Source: a bacterium (GTDB taxonomy: Bacteria > Desulfobacterota > Deferrisomatia > Deferrisomatales > BM512). From it: a stretch of DNA of 64,000 bases. The stretch's first letter is position 1. Every line of letters begins with the position of its first letter. The notes under the pieces were generated by a model. That model made no database searches. It was not told the DNA's origin and saw only the letters and a list, made by a program, of their open reading frames with translations. Made by a program: the position numbers and the translations under genes. Location of the stretch: contig SCTA01000003.1 of assembly GCA_004322275.1 (NCBI GenBank), positions 1 through 64,000 of the forward strand, in the 5' to 3' direction. This document shows positions 26,087 to 34,961 of the stretch, in pieces.

Positions 26087-27210
26087 GCGCCGCCCTGCCG
26101 CAGACCCTAAAGAGGATAGTCGTAAAGCTCGGGAGCCAGGTGCTCACCGACGAGAACCACAACCTTCGCCGCGAGGTTTTCGAGCAGCTCGCCGACGACG
26201 TGAAGTGGCTGAAGGAGCAGGGGAAGCAGGTCGTTATAGTCACCTCCGGCGCGGTCGCTGCGGGGCGCGGGAGGCTTGGTTTTTCCGAGCGCACGGCGAC
26301 CATTCCCGAAAAGCAGGCTCTCGCGGCGGTCGGCCAGTTAGACCTTATGTGGACCTACCGCGAGGTCTTCGGCGAAAGGGGCATGGTGGTGGGGCAGGTT
26401 CTCCTCACCGGCGAGGACCTTCGCAACCGCTCCCGCCACGAGAACGCCTCCAACACCCTGACCGAGCTTTTTTCGCGCGGCGTCGTCCCGGTGATAAACG
26501 AAAACGACACCGTGGTGGTCAAGGAGATAAAATTCGGCGACAACGACAACCTCTCCTCTCTCGTCGCCAACCTCGTCGAGGCGGACTGCCTCGTAATCCT
26601 CTCCGACGTGGAGGGGCTCTACGACAAGGATCCGAAGGAGTTTCCCGACGCGAAGCTCGTCCCCTGCGTTGAAGCGATAGACGGCGAGATACTCGGGCTT
26701 GCGGGAAAATCGAAGTCCAAGGTGGGAACCGGCGGGATGTCCACCAAGCTCTCCGCCGCCATGCGCGCCCAGCACGCCGGGGCTTACGCGGTAATCGCCT
26801 CGGGCAAGATTCGGGGCGTCCTCAGAAAGATTTTCTCCGGCGAAAACATCGGAACCCTCTTTATCCCCGGCCAGTCCTGCCTCAACCGCAAGAAACACTG
26901 GATCGCCTACACTGTCGAGACCAAGGGCGCCATCGTAATAGATACCGGGGCCGCGAGCGCGATAACGGTGAAGAAAAAGTCCCTCCTGCCGAAGGGAATC
27001 GTGGCCGTCAGCGGGGAATTCTCCAGAAATGACGGAGTATCCATAGCCAACGAAAACGGCGAAGTCGTGGCGAAGGGGCTGACGCGGTACTCCTCCTCGG
27101 AGATACGCAAAATCGCGGGACTTTCCACGACCGAGAGCGTTGAAAGACTTGGTGACAAGTATTACAGTGATGAGGTCGTCCACCGCGACGATCTCGTGGT
27201 GCTCGGCTGA
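26083..27210 (+). CDS. proB: Glutamate 5-kinase
   Basis: ProB phosphorylates glutamate in the first step of proline synthesis. The 375-residue protein has an amino-acid kinase domain (KRIVVKLGSQVLTD, VTSGAVAAGRGRLG, NENDTVVV, FGDNDNLSSLVANL, GTGGMSTKLSAA) and a C-terminal PUA domain from about residue 275. The ATG overlaps the obg stop. The pathway partner proA follows after a 227-base gap filled with a MITE-like repeat, so the two may now be transcribed separately. Confidence 0.97.
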   Translation: MSAALPQTLKRIVVKLGSQVLTDENHNLRREVFEQLADDVKWLKEQGKQVVIVTSGAVAAGRGRLGFSERTATIPEKQALAAVGQLDLMWTYREVFGERGMVVGQVLLTGEDLRNRSRHENASNTLTELFSRGVVPVINENDTVVVKEIKFGDNDNLSSLVANLVEADCLVILSDVEGLYDKDPKEFPDAKLVPCVEAIDGEILGLAGKSKSKVGTGGMSTKLSAAMRAQHAGAYAVIASGKIRGVLRKIFSGENIGTLFIPGQSCLNRKKHWIAYTVETKGAIVIDTGAASAITVKKKSLLPKGIVAVSGEFSRNDGVSIANENGEVVAKGLTRYSSSEIRKIAGLSTTESVERLGDKYYSDEVVHRDDLVVLG

Positions 27211-27214
27211 GTCC

Positions 27215-27334
27215 CGGCTTCCTCTTTCGGCGAATGGCTGCGTCGTTTCTCGGGCGCGGGTCTTGGCGTATTCACGATACTGCCTTCGACCGCGCGCCCT
27301 GCGGACTCCTTGCCCTTCGCCGAAATAGTTGCCG
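27215..27334 (+). mobile_element. MITE-like repeat between proB and proA
   Basis: A 120-bp element with imperfect terminal inverted repeats (CGGCTTCCTCTTTCGGCGAA left; inverted CGGCAACTATTTCGGCGAA right). The internal part is almost identical to 41973-42094. No coding capacity. It separates proB from proA, which are adjacent in many bacteria. Confidence 0.85.
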
Positions 27335-27437
27335 TAAGAATGTGTAGTAAATTTTGATCCGAAAGCATGGAGAACTCTTCTCGCGACGTTTTCAAAGTCT
27401 GTTTTGTTGGCTGAACTGATAATCTAAAGGAGTTGTA

Positions 27438-28694
27438 ATGGCTCTTAAAGACGATATGCTGGAAATGGCGAAAGTTGCCCGCGAAGCCGGGAGAAAGCTC
27501 GCCCGGATGGGGTCCTTGCAGAAAGAAAAGGCCCTGATTGCCATGGCGGACGCCATTTTGGCGGCGCGAGAGGAACTCAAGGCGGCGAACCGCCTCGATC
27601 TGGCCGCCGCGAAGGAATCCGGCCTGGCCCCGGCGATGGTGGACAGGCTCACCCTCTCTGACAAGACGATCGACCAGATGGCGAAGGGACTTTGCGAGGT
27701 CGCCGCCCAGCCCGACCCGGTTGGCGAGGTGACCAGGATGTGGAAGCGCCCCAACGGCCTCCTTATCGGCAAGAAGCGGATTCCCCTCGGCGTTATCGGG
27801 ATAATCTACGAGGCGAGGCCCAACGTCACCGCCGACGCCGCCGCCCTCTGCCTGAAATCCGGCAACGCGGTTATCCTGCGCGGAGGCAAGGAGGCGATCA
27901 ACTCCAACCGCGCCATCTCCGAAGTCCTCTGCCGCGCCGCCGCCGAAGCCGGAATACCCGAGGGGGCGATTCAGGTCGTCCGGACGGTGGAGCGCGAGGC
28001 GATGGTCGAGCTTTTAAAGCTCGAAGACTACATAGACCTCATCATCCCGAGGGGCGGAGAAGGGCTCATCCGCTTCGTCTCGGAAAACTCCAGAATCCCG
28101 GTGATAAAACACTACAAGGGGGTCTGCCACATCTTCGTGGATTTCTCCGCCGACCTCGACATGGCGGAAAAAATAGTGATAAACGCCAAGACCCAGCGCC
28201 CCGGCGTCTGCAACGCCGTGGAGACCCTCCTCGTCCACTCCGGCCTCAGCCGCACCTTCCTTCCCCACATCATAGGAAAGCTCAGGGAGAAGAGAGTCGA
28301 GATACGGGGGTGCAGGCGCACCCTGGCGATAGTTCCCGACGCCGTTCCCGCGACCGAGAAGGACTGGGACACCGAGTACGTGGATCTTATCCTCTCCGTC
28401 CGGGTCGTAGACTCTCTGGACGAGGCGATAGAGCACATCGACCGCTGGTCGAGCCTTCACACCGAGTCGATAATCACCTCCGATTACGCCAATTCCCAGC
28501 GGTTTCTGGAGGAGGTGGGCTCCTCCACGGTGATGGTCAACGCCTCGACGCGCTTTTCGGACGGCTACGAGTTCGGCCTCGGCGCTGAGGTGGGCATCTC
28601 GACGACAAAGATTCACAGTTACGGGCCGATGGGGGCCGAAGACCTCACCACGACCAAGTTCATCGTCTACGGCCAGGGGCAGGTAAGGGAGTAG
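27438..28694 (+). CDS. proA: Gamma-glutamyl phosphate reductase
   Basis: The 418-residue NADPH-dependent dehydrogenase of proline synthesis. Landmarks: IPLGVIGIIYEARPNVT, the SGNAVILRGGKEA cofactor-binding stretch, the active-site cysteine within NAKTQRPGVCNAVETLLVH, and the C-terminal FGLGAEVGISTTKIHSYGPMG. Normal length. The start follows AAAGGAG. nadD begins 6 bases downstream. Confidence 0.97.
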   Translation: MALKDDMLEMAKVAREAGRKLARMGSLQKEKALIAMADAILAAREELKAANRLDLAAAKESGLAPAMVDRLTLSDKTIDQMAKGLCEVAAQPDPVGEVTRMWKRPNGLLIGKKRIPLGVIGIIYEARPNVTADAAALCLKSGNAVILRGGKEAINSNRAISEVLCRAAAEAGIPEGAIQVVRTVEREAMVELLKLEDYIDLIIPRGGEGLIRFVSENSRIPVIKHYKGVCHIFVDFSADLDMAEKIVINAKTQRPGVCNAVETLLVHSGLSRTFLPHIIGKLREKRVEIRGCRRTLAIVPDAVPATEKDWDTEYVDLILSVRVVDSLDEAIEHIDRWSSLHTESIITSDYANSQRFLEEVGSSTVMVNASTRFSDGYEFGLGAEVGISTTKIHSYGPMGAEDLTTTKFIVYGQGQVRE

Positions 28695-28700
28695 CATCCC

Positions 28701-29348
28701 TTGAAGGTCGGCCTCTTCGGCGGGACGTTCAATCCCATCCACCTCGCCCACCTTCGGGCGGCCGAGGAGGTGCGCGAGGCGCTTTGCCTCGACTCCGTAA
28801 TTTTCGTGCCCGCCAAGACCCCGCCGCACAAGGTTCCCGATACCGTCTCCGACGCAAAAAGGCGGCTCGGTCTGGTGCGGGCGGCGATAGCCGACAACCC
28901 TCGCTTCGAGGTCTCGGAGATCGAGCTTCGGCGCGAGGGGCCGAGCTACTCGGTGGACACCCTCAGGGCGATTCTCGGCGGGAATCTTGCCCCGGCGCGC
29001 CTCTGGTTCATCGTCGGGGCCGACGCCTTCGTGGAGATGGATACCTGGAAGAGCGCGAGGGAAATTTTCAGCCTTACCGACATTGCGGTAATGGGAAGGC
29101 CCCCGTGGAACGCCTGCCCGCCGCCGCCTCCCGCCTTCGCGGGCGATTTTGAACCCCTCCCCACCGGCTACCGCCATCTTTCGGGCAGGGAGATACGCTT
29201 TATTCCCGTTACACCCCTTGATATATCGTCTACATTAATCCGGCAGGCGCTGGCGGAAGGACGTTCGGTCCGCTATCTGGTCCCCGAGGGCGTCCGCGCC
29301 CTCATCGAGGGACGCCAGGGCTCCGGCACCGGAGAGGATAATGGCTGA
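28701..29348 (+). CDS. nadD: Nicotinate-nucleotide adenylyltransferase
   Basis: The 215-residue protein catalyses NaMN + ATP to deamido-NAD. It has the nucleotidyltransferase motif FGGTFNPIHLAHL, the PAKTPPHK block and the C-terminal ISSTLIRQAL ((S/T)xxxxR) motif. Translation starts at TTG 28701 shortly after the proA stop. The end overlaps rsfS by 8 bases. This nadD-rsfS pair is conserved in many bacteria. Confidence 0.95.
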   Translation: MKVGLFGGTFNPIHLAHLRAAEEVREALCLDSVIFVPAKTPPHKVPDTVSDAKRRLGLVRAAIADNPRFEVSEIELRREGPSYSVDTLRAILGGNLAPARLWFIVGADAFVEMDTWKSAREIFSLTDIAVMGRPPWNACPPPPPAFAGDFEPLPTGYRHLSGREIRFIPVTPLDISSTLIRQALAEGRSVRYLVPEGVRALIEGRQGSGTGEDNG

Positions 29349-29736
29349 CAAGACCATTCTGGAAAACGTATTTGAGAGCGTAAGGGCCGCCATCGAAAAG
29401 AGGGGCTCGGAACCCGTGGTGCTGGACGTGTCGAATCTGACCAGCTACGCGGATTACTTCATCTTCATAAGCGGCTCTTCCGACCGCAGGGTAAAGTCGA
29501 TCGCCGAGGCGATCCGCTCCGAAATGAAAGAAAAGGGAGTGAAACTCGTCGGCTCGGAGGGGCTTCGCGAGGGCAAGTGGGCGCTTCTGGATTTCGGCTC
29601 GTTCATCGTCCACGTCTTTTACGAGGAGTCTAGGAAGGTCTTCGACCTCGAAGGGCTCTGGTCGGACGCGCAGAGGGTTACAATACCCGCCGGGTATCTA
29701 AAGCCCAGACCGCTTGCAGGGAAGGAAGAGGAATGA
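29341..29736 (+). CDS. rsfS: Ribosomal silencing factor RsfS
   Basis: The 131-residue protein binds L14 and blocks subunit joining in stationary phase. Family blocks: VVLDVSNLTSYADYFIF, GSSDRRVKSIAEAI, and the conserved EGLREGKWALLDFGSFIVHVFYEE region. It overlaps nadD upstream and gpsA downstream (ATGA), so it is translationally coupled to both. Confidence 0.96.
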   Translation: MADKTILENVFESVRAAIEKRGSEPVVLDVSNLTSYADYFIFISGSSDRRVKSIAEAIRSEMKEKGVKLVGSEGLREGKWALLDFGSFIVHVFYEESRKVFDLEGLWSDAQRVTIPAGYLKPRPLAGKEEE

Positions 29737-30767
29737 AGTGCAGGGTAGCCGTAATCGGGGCGGGGGCGTGGGGAACCGCGCTCGCGCAGGTTCTGACCGT
29801 CTCGGGAAACGAGGTCCGCCTCTGGTCCTATGAGGCCGAGGTTGCCGATTCCCTGAATACTTTTCACGAGAACCGGCAGTACCTCCCCTCGGTGCCGATT
29901 CACCCCGGCGTGGTCGCTTCCACCGACCTCGAATGGGCGCTCAAGGGGGCCGGGATAGTGGTGAGCGTCAGCCCCTCTCAGGCGGTGCGCTCCGTAATGG
30001 AAAAGGCGAAGCCTTTCATGCCGGATGGCGCTCCCATTGTAAGCGCCTCCAAGGGCATAGAGGTGGGGACGCTGATGCTGATGAACGAGGTGCTGGAAGA
30101 CGTTCTCGGCCAGGAATATTCGCCGCGCATCGCCGCCCTTTCGGGACCCTCCTTCGCGAGGGAATCCGCCCTCGGCATGCCGACCGCGCTCAGCCTCGCC
30201 TGCAAGGACCCGGAGCTCTCCGACAAACTCCAGAGGGCGCTCTCGGGGCCCTTCTTCCGCGTTTACACCCTCACCGACGTGGTCGGCGTCGAACTCGGCG
30301 GCTCGCTCAAGAACGTCATCGCCCTCGCCTCCGGCATAGTCGACGGCCTCGGCTTCGGCTACAACAGCAGGGCCGCCCTCATCACGAGGGGCGTGGCGGA
30401 GATGGGGAGGCTCGGCGCGAAGATGGGCGCGGACCCCCTTACCTTCCTAGGCCTTTCGGGGCTCGGCGACCTCGTTCTCACCTGCACCGGCGACCTTTCC
30501 CGCAACCGGATGGTGGGGATGCGCCTCGGGCAGGGGGAATGCCTTCCCGAGATACTCGGCTCGATGCGTTCGGTAGCGGAGGGCATTAAGACCTGCGATT
30601 CCGCCAAAGCCCTCGCCGAAAAGCTCGAAGTGGAGATGCCGATAGTGCGCAAGGTCTGGGAGGTTCTCCACGAAGAGAAATGCCCGAGGGCCGCCGTCGA
30701 GGAACTGATGGGAAGGCCGATGCGCCGGGAGTTCTGGGACCTTGAGAAGGCCGGGGAAGATGTCTGA
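29733..30767 (+). CDS. gpsA: Glycerol-3-phosphate dehydrogenase [NAD(P)+]
   Basis: The 344-residue enzyme makes sn-glycerol-3-phosphate for phospholipids. Visible are the Rossmann motif VIGAGAWGTALA, the SGPSFARE block, catalytic lysine in LGGSLKNVIALASG, and NSRAALITRG. Normal length. The ATG overlaps rsfS by 4 bases, and the stop overlaps the tmk start by 8 bases. Confidence 0.97.
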   Translation: MKCRVAVIGAGAWGTALAQVLTVSGNEVRLWSYEAEVADSLNTFHENRQYLPSVPIHPGVVASTDLEWALKGAGIVVSVSPSQAVRSVMEKAKPFMPDGAPIVSASKGIEVGTLMLMNEVLEDVLGQEYSPRIAALSGPSFARESALGMPTALSLACKDPELSDKLQRALSGPFFRVYTLTDVVGVELGGSLKNVIALASGIVDGLGFGYNSRAALITRGVAEMGRLGAKMGADPLTFLGLSGLGDLVLTCTGDLSRNRMVGMRLGQGECLPEILGSMRSVAEGIKTCDSAKALAEKLEVEMPIVRKVWEVLHEEKCPRAAVEELMGRPMRREFWDLEKAGEDV

Positions 30768-31407
30768 AGGACTTTTCATAACCTTCGAGGGCGGGGAGGG
30801 CGGCGGCAAGACCTCCCAGTCCCTGCTTCTGGCCGAAAGGCTGCGGTCGCTGGGCCAAAAGGTGGTCCTCACACGCGAGCCCGGGGGAACCGAGCTGGGT
30901 AAATACATCCGCAAGGCCCTGGTGGGGCGCACGGACGACCCTCCCTCTTCCCGCGCCGAACTCTTCCTTTACGCCGCCGACCGCGCCCACCACGTCGAAA
31001 AGGTGATAAGCCCCGCGCTCGATGCAGGGAAGGTAGTCCTCTGCGACCGCTTCACCGACGCCACTCTGGCCTATCAGGGGTACGGCAGGGGCATCGACCT
31101 CGGAGTGATAAACACCCTGAACGAGCTCGCCACCGGCGGCCTTAAGCCCCACCGGACCCTCTGGTTCGATCTCGACCCCGAGATCGGCCTTCGGCGGTCG
31201 CTGGAGCGGGAGAACGGCAGGGGCACCGGGGAGCTTCGTTTCGAGGAGGAGGCTCTCGATTTTCACCTCCGGGTGAGGAGCGGCTACGCGGAGATCTGCC
31301 TCCGGAATCCTGAGCGGTGCAGGCGCGTGGACTGCCGCGGCTCGGTCGAGGAGGTCGCAAAAAAGGTCTGGCTCGGCGTCTCCGACCTCTTCGGCGGCGA
31401 AAAATGA
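30760..31407 (+). CDS. tmk: Thymidylate kinase
   Basis: The 215-residue enzyme phosphorylates dTMP. P-loop FEGGEGGGKTSQ (about residues 8-19), DR(F/Y) motif LCDRFTDATLAYQGYGRG, and LID-like region. The ATG at 30760 is chosen because the protein then begins MSEGLFITFEG like homologues; the longer frame would lie inside gpsA. Its stop overlaps the holB start. Confidence 0.96.
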   Translation: MSEGLFITFEGGEGGGKTSQSLLLAERLRSLGQKVVLTREPGGTELGKYIRKALVGRTDDPPSSRAELFLYAADRAHHVEKVISPALDAGKVVLCDRFTDATLAYQGYGRGIDLGVINTLNELATGGLKPHRTLWFDLDPEIGLRRSLERENGRGTGELRFEEEALDFHLRVRSGYAEICLRNPERCRRVDCRGSVEEVAKKVWLGVSDLFGGEK

Positions 31408-32333
31408 GCGGTTTTGAAGGAATCACCGGCCACGAGCGCCCGAAGAGGGTGCTGGAGAGGGCGCTCCGGTCGGGGCGCGTTCCCCACGCCTACCTCTTCT
31501 GGGGGCCGGACGGCATAGGCAAAGAGCTTACCGCGCGCGCGGCGGCCAAGGTGCTCCTCTGCCGGGACCCCGGCGCGATGAAAAACGCAGCTTTCTGCGG
31601 CCGGTGCGACGGCTGCAGGAAAATCGAGGCGGGAAGCCACCCCGACCTCCACCTCCTGGCTCCGGGGGAAAAGGCGATCTCCGTGGACGAGGTGCGAAAG
31701 CTCCTTGAGGCCCTTTCCTATCAAGCCTTTGAAAGGGGCCGCAAGATTGTTATAATCCGCGACGTATTCCGGATGAGCAGGGAAGGGGCCAACGCTCTTT
31801 TGAAGACCGTCGAGGAGCCGCCCGAGGAAACCTTCCTCTTTTTGCTGGCCCACCACCGAAGCCAGCTCATCCCGACGCTGGTATCGCGCTGCCAGCCGCT
31901 CCGCTTCGACCCTCTCCCCGAGGGGGCCGTGGAAGCCTTATTGTCAGAACGCGGGATAAAGCCGGAGGCGGCGAAGAGAATGGCGGCGCTCTCGGGAGGG
32001 TCGCCGGGGGCCGCTTTGGCGGAAGACCCGGAGACGCTGGTCAAACTCGACGAGGAGGCCGAAGTTGTGGCCGGAAACCTCGAAAGGATGACTCCCATCG
32101 AGCGCCTTGAAACCTCTGAAAAGTGGTCGAAGGACAAGGAGAACCTCGGCCTTCGCCTCGACTGCCTTGAAAGAAATCTACACGCCAGGGCCAAAACGGA
32201 TGAAAACGCCCTTCAATCTCTTGAGCGCCTCTTCGCCGTAAGAGCCCTCATTGACAGAAACGCAAACTTGCAGCTTGCCCTCGACGCCCTCTTTTTAATG
32301 GCGGGTAAAGAGGGATGGGAAGTGACGATTTGA
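31404..32333 (+). CDS. holB: DNA polymerase III delta' subunit
   Basis: The 309-residue clamp-loader subunit begins MSGFEGITGHERPKRVLERA. It contains a degenerate P-loop (WGPDGIGKELTARA), a zinc-binding CGRCDGC, and the sensor block ANALLKTVEEPPEE...SRCQPLRF. The start overlaps the tmk stop (ATGA). The tmk-holB pairing is common. It partly overlaps the next gene (32315). Delta' is expected to lack ATPase activity, in keeping with the altered P-loop. Confidence 0.93.
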   Translation: MSGFEGITGHERPKRVLERALRSGRVPHAYLFWGPDGIGKELTARAAAKVLLCRDPGAMKNAAFCGRCDGCRKIEAGSHPDLHLLAPGEKAISVDEVRKLLEALSYQAFERGRKIVIIRDVFRMSREGANALLKTVEEPPEETFLFLLAHHRSQLIPTLVSRCQPLRFDPLPEGAVEALLSERGIKPEAAKRMAALSGGSPGAALAEDPETLVKLDEEAEVVAGNLERMTPIERLETSEKWSKDKENLGLRLDCLERNLHARAKTDENALQSLERLFAVRALIDRNANLQLALDALFLMAGKEGWEVTI

Positions 32334-33427
32334 AAACCGTTGGAGTGCGCTTCCGGCGCGCCGGCAAGGTATATACCTTTGAAGCACCCGAGGCGGAATG
32401 TTCGTCCGGGGACCGGATAATCGTGGAGACCGAGAGGGGGCTCGCCCTCGGCAAGGTCGTAACCGGGCCAAGAGAGCTTACCGGAACGCCCCCCCAGCCT
32501 CTGAAGAAGGTCCTTCGGCTGGCCGGTCCCGAGGAGATAGCGCGGGAGGAGGAGAACGTCCGCATCGAAAAGGACGCCTTCCGGCACTGCCAGACCCTTA
32601 TCCGCGAAAAAGAGCTTCCCATGAAGCTCCTCACCGTGGAATCCCTCTTCGACCGCTCGAAGATGATCTTCTACTTCGCCTCGGAGGGCCGCGTGGACTT
32701 CCGCGAGCTTGTCCGCGACCTCGCGAGGCTCTTTCACACCCGCATCGAGATGCGCCAGGTCGGCGTGCGCGACGAGGCAAAGATAATCGGCGGCGTCGGC
32801 TGCTGCGGCAAGGAGCTTTGCTGCGCCCAGTGGCTCACCGATTTCGCCCCGATAAGCGTGCGCATGGCCAAGAGCCAGAACATCGCCCTCAACCCCGCCA
32901 AGATATCCGGCATCTGCGGCAGGCTTCTTTGCTGCCTTTCCTACGAGCACCAGATGTACGAGGACCTCAGCCGGGGCATGCCGAAGGTGGGAAAGAAGGT
33001 GATGACGCAAAAGGGCGAGGGCAAGGTCATACGCCGCAACGCGCTTGACGGAAACTTCGTCATCTACGGCGAACACGGCGAGACCGAGGTGGACCTTGAG
33101 CAGTACAAGAAATTCAAGCTGAGCCAGGGCGGCGTCCCCGGCGCCGACGACTCGGGCGACGACCACGACGAGGGCGAGGAAACGGAGGCCGGGAAAGTGC
33201 AGCCCGCTCCGGCTCCGCCCGCTCCCGCTCCGAGGGCTGAAACCCAGCCGAGGCGGGAACCTTCCCGCCAGCCCGAGAGGGGCGAGCCCCAAAAAACGCA
33301 AAATCCACCGGCAGAGGAGGGGGCGGAGCCGGAATCCGCGGCCGCGCCGCCGGGAGGTCACGGCAAGGGCAAACGGCGCAGGCGCAGAAGAAGGCCGCCC
33401 GGCGCGCGGGAGAATAAAAATGACTAA
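32315..33427 (+). CDS. PSP1-domain protein, RicT/YaaT-like, with long low-complexity tail
   Basis: The first 260 residues match the PSP1/YaaT family: VGVRFRRAGKVYTFEA, GLALGKVV, and two cysteine clusters GCCGKELCCAQW and CGRLLCCLSYE that in Bacillus RicT help carry Fe-S clusters with RicA/RicF. Residues of about 275-370 are a disordered tail rich in Asp/Glu, then Pro/Ala, ending in a very basic GKGKRRRRRRRP-type stretch that could bind RNA. The tail is not part of the core family. It overlaps holB and metG by a few bases, so it is in one transcription unit. Confidence 0.87.
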   Translation: MGSDDLKTVGVRFRRAGKVYTFEAPEAECSSGDRIIVETERGLALGKVVTGPRELTGTPPQPLKKVLRLAGPEEIAREEENVRIEKDAFRHCQTLIREKELPMKLLTVESLFDRSKMIFYFASEGRVDFRELVRDLARLFHTRIEMRQVGVRDEAKIIGGVGCCGKELCCAQWLTDFAPISVRMAKSQNIALNPAKISGICGRLLCCLSYEHQMYEDLSRGMPKVGKKVMTQKGEGKVIRRNALDGNFVIYGEHGETEVDLEQYKKFKLSQGGVPGADDSGDDHDEGEETEAGKVQPAPAPPAPAPRAETQPRREPSRQPERGEPQKTQNPPAEEGAEPESAAAPPGGHGKGKRRRRRRRPPGARENKND

Positions 33428-34961
33428 GAGTTTTTACGTCACGACGCCTATCTACTACGTCAACGACGTGCCCCACATAGGCCACGCCTACACCACCGTG
33501 GCGTGCGACGCGCTGGCCCGCTTCAAGCGCTCCGAGGGGTTCGAGGTCTTTTTTCTCACCGGCACCGACGAGCACGGCCAGAAGGTCGAAAAATCCGCCG
33601 ACGAGCGCGGGGAGACGCCGATAGAGTTGGCCAACCGCGTCGTGGTCCGCTTCAAGTCGCTGTGGGAGAAGCTCGGCATCACCAACGACCGCTTCGTCCG
33701 CACCACCGAGGAGGACCACAAGAAGGCGGTGAGCGAGCTTTTCCTCCGGGTGAAGGAGAAGGGCGATATCTACCTCGGCGAGTACGAGGACTGGTACTGC
33801 ACCCCCTGCGAGGCCTTCTGGCCCGAGACCCAGCTCATCGAGGGGACCTGCCCCGACTGCGGCAGACCCACCCAGAAGCTCTCCGAGCCCAGCTACTTTT
33901 TCCGCATGTCCAAATACGGAGAAAAGCTCCTCCAGCACATCGAGAGAAACCCCGATTTCATCCAGCCGGTGAGCCGGAGAAACGAGATAGTCTCCTTCGT
34001 CAAGGAGGGGCTTCGCGACCTCTCGATATCGAGGACGACCTTCTCCTGGGGCATTCCCGTTCCCGGCGACCCGAAGCACGTTATCTACGTCTGGTTCGAC
34101 GCCCTGACCAACTACCTCACCGGGGTGGGATATCCCGACGAGGGCGGCGACTATGCGAAGTTCTGGCCCGCCGACGTGCACGTCGTCGGCAAGGACATCC
34201 TGCGCTTCCACACCGTCTACTGGCCGACCTTTCTCATGAGCGCGGGGATTCCTCTGCCGAAGAAGGTCTTCGCCCACGGCTGGTGGACAGTCGAGGGCAA
34301 GAAGATGAGCAAGTCCCTCGGCAACGTCGTCGATCCCGGCGCGATGGCCGACGAGTACGGCGTGGACGCGATACGCTATTTCGTCCTCCGGGAGGTTCCC
34401 TTCGGCCTCGACGGCGATTTCAGCCGCGAGGCGCTTGTCCACCGCATCAACTCCGATCTCGCCAACGACCTCGGCAACCTCGTCTCCCGCGTCCTCTCTA
34501 TGGTGGACAAGTATCGCGGCGGGGTGGTGCCGGAACTCGGCGGCTGCGGGACCGCGCCGGAGGACGTCGAGCTTGTCGAAACGCTGAAAAGCGCCCTTGC
34601 CGAGATGCGCTCCTCGATGGACGAACTGGCCTTTCACAAGGCGCTCCTCGCCGTCTGGGGTTTCGTGCGGCTGGTAAACAAGTACGTGGACACCACCGGC
34701 CCATGGGCGCTGGCGAAGGACCCGGAAAAGGCGAAGAGGCTCGACGAGGTGCTCTACAACATGTGCGAGTCCCTCCGCGCCATCGGCCTTCTTGTCTTCC
34801 CCTTCATGCCCAAAACCGGCGACGAGATCTGGGCGAGGCTCGGCCTCGGCAGAGCCGCCTCGGAAGGGCAGCTCAGCGAGATAGAGCACTGGGGAGGGCT
34901 GCCCGGCGGCCTCAAGGTCCGCAAGGGAGAAGCCCTCTTTCCGAGGATAGAGCTTACGTGA
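33420..34961 (+). CDS. metG: Methionyl-tRNA synthetase (short form)
   Basis: The 513-residue class I synthetase has the HIGH-type motif PHIGHAY, four zinc-type cysteines (CTPC...CPDC), and KMSKSLGN for the KMSKS loop. The anticodon-binding helical domain follows. There is no C-terminal tRNA-binding (Trbp111-like) domain, so this is the short, probably monomeric type. The start overlaps the RicT-like gene by 8 bases, and the stop overlaps the next gene's GTG (GTGA). Confidence 0.97.
   Translation: MTKSFYVTTPIYYVNDVPHIGHAYTTVACDALARFKRSEGFEVFFLTGTDEHGQKVEKSADERGETPIELANRVVVRFKSLWEKLGITNDRFVRTTEEDHKKAVSELFLRVKEKGDIYLGEYEDWYCTPCEAFWPETQLIEGTCPDCGRPTQKLSEPSYFFRMSKYGEKLLQHIERNPDFIQPVSRRNEIVSFVKEGLRDLSISRTTFSWGIPVPGDPKHVIYVWFDALTNYLTGVGYPDEGGDYAKFWPADVHVVGKDILRFHTVYWPTFLMSAGIPLPKKVFAHGWWTVEGKKMSKSLGNVVDPGAMADEYGVDAIRYFVLREVPFGLDGDFSREALVHRINSDLANDLGNLVSRVLSMVDKYRGGVVPELGGCGTAPEDVELVETLKSALAEMRSSMDELAFHKALLAVWGFVRLVNKYVDTTGPWALAKDPEKAKRLDEVLYNMCESLRAIGLLVFPFMPKTGDEIWARLGLGRAASEGQLSEIEHWGGLPGGLKVRKGEALFPRIELT

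Noticed and set aside
33114-34889. 591-codon open frame on the minus strand opposite metG
   Set aside because: Shadow frame of metG and the ricT-like gene caused by high third-position GC; no motif, no ribosome-binding site.
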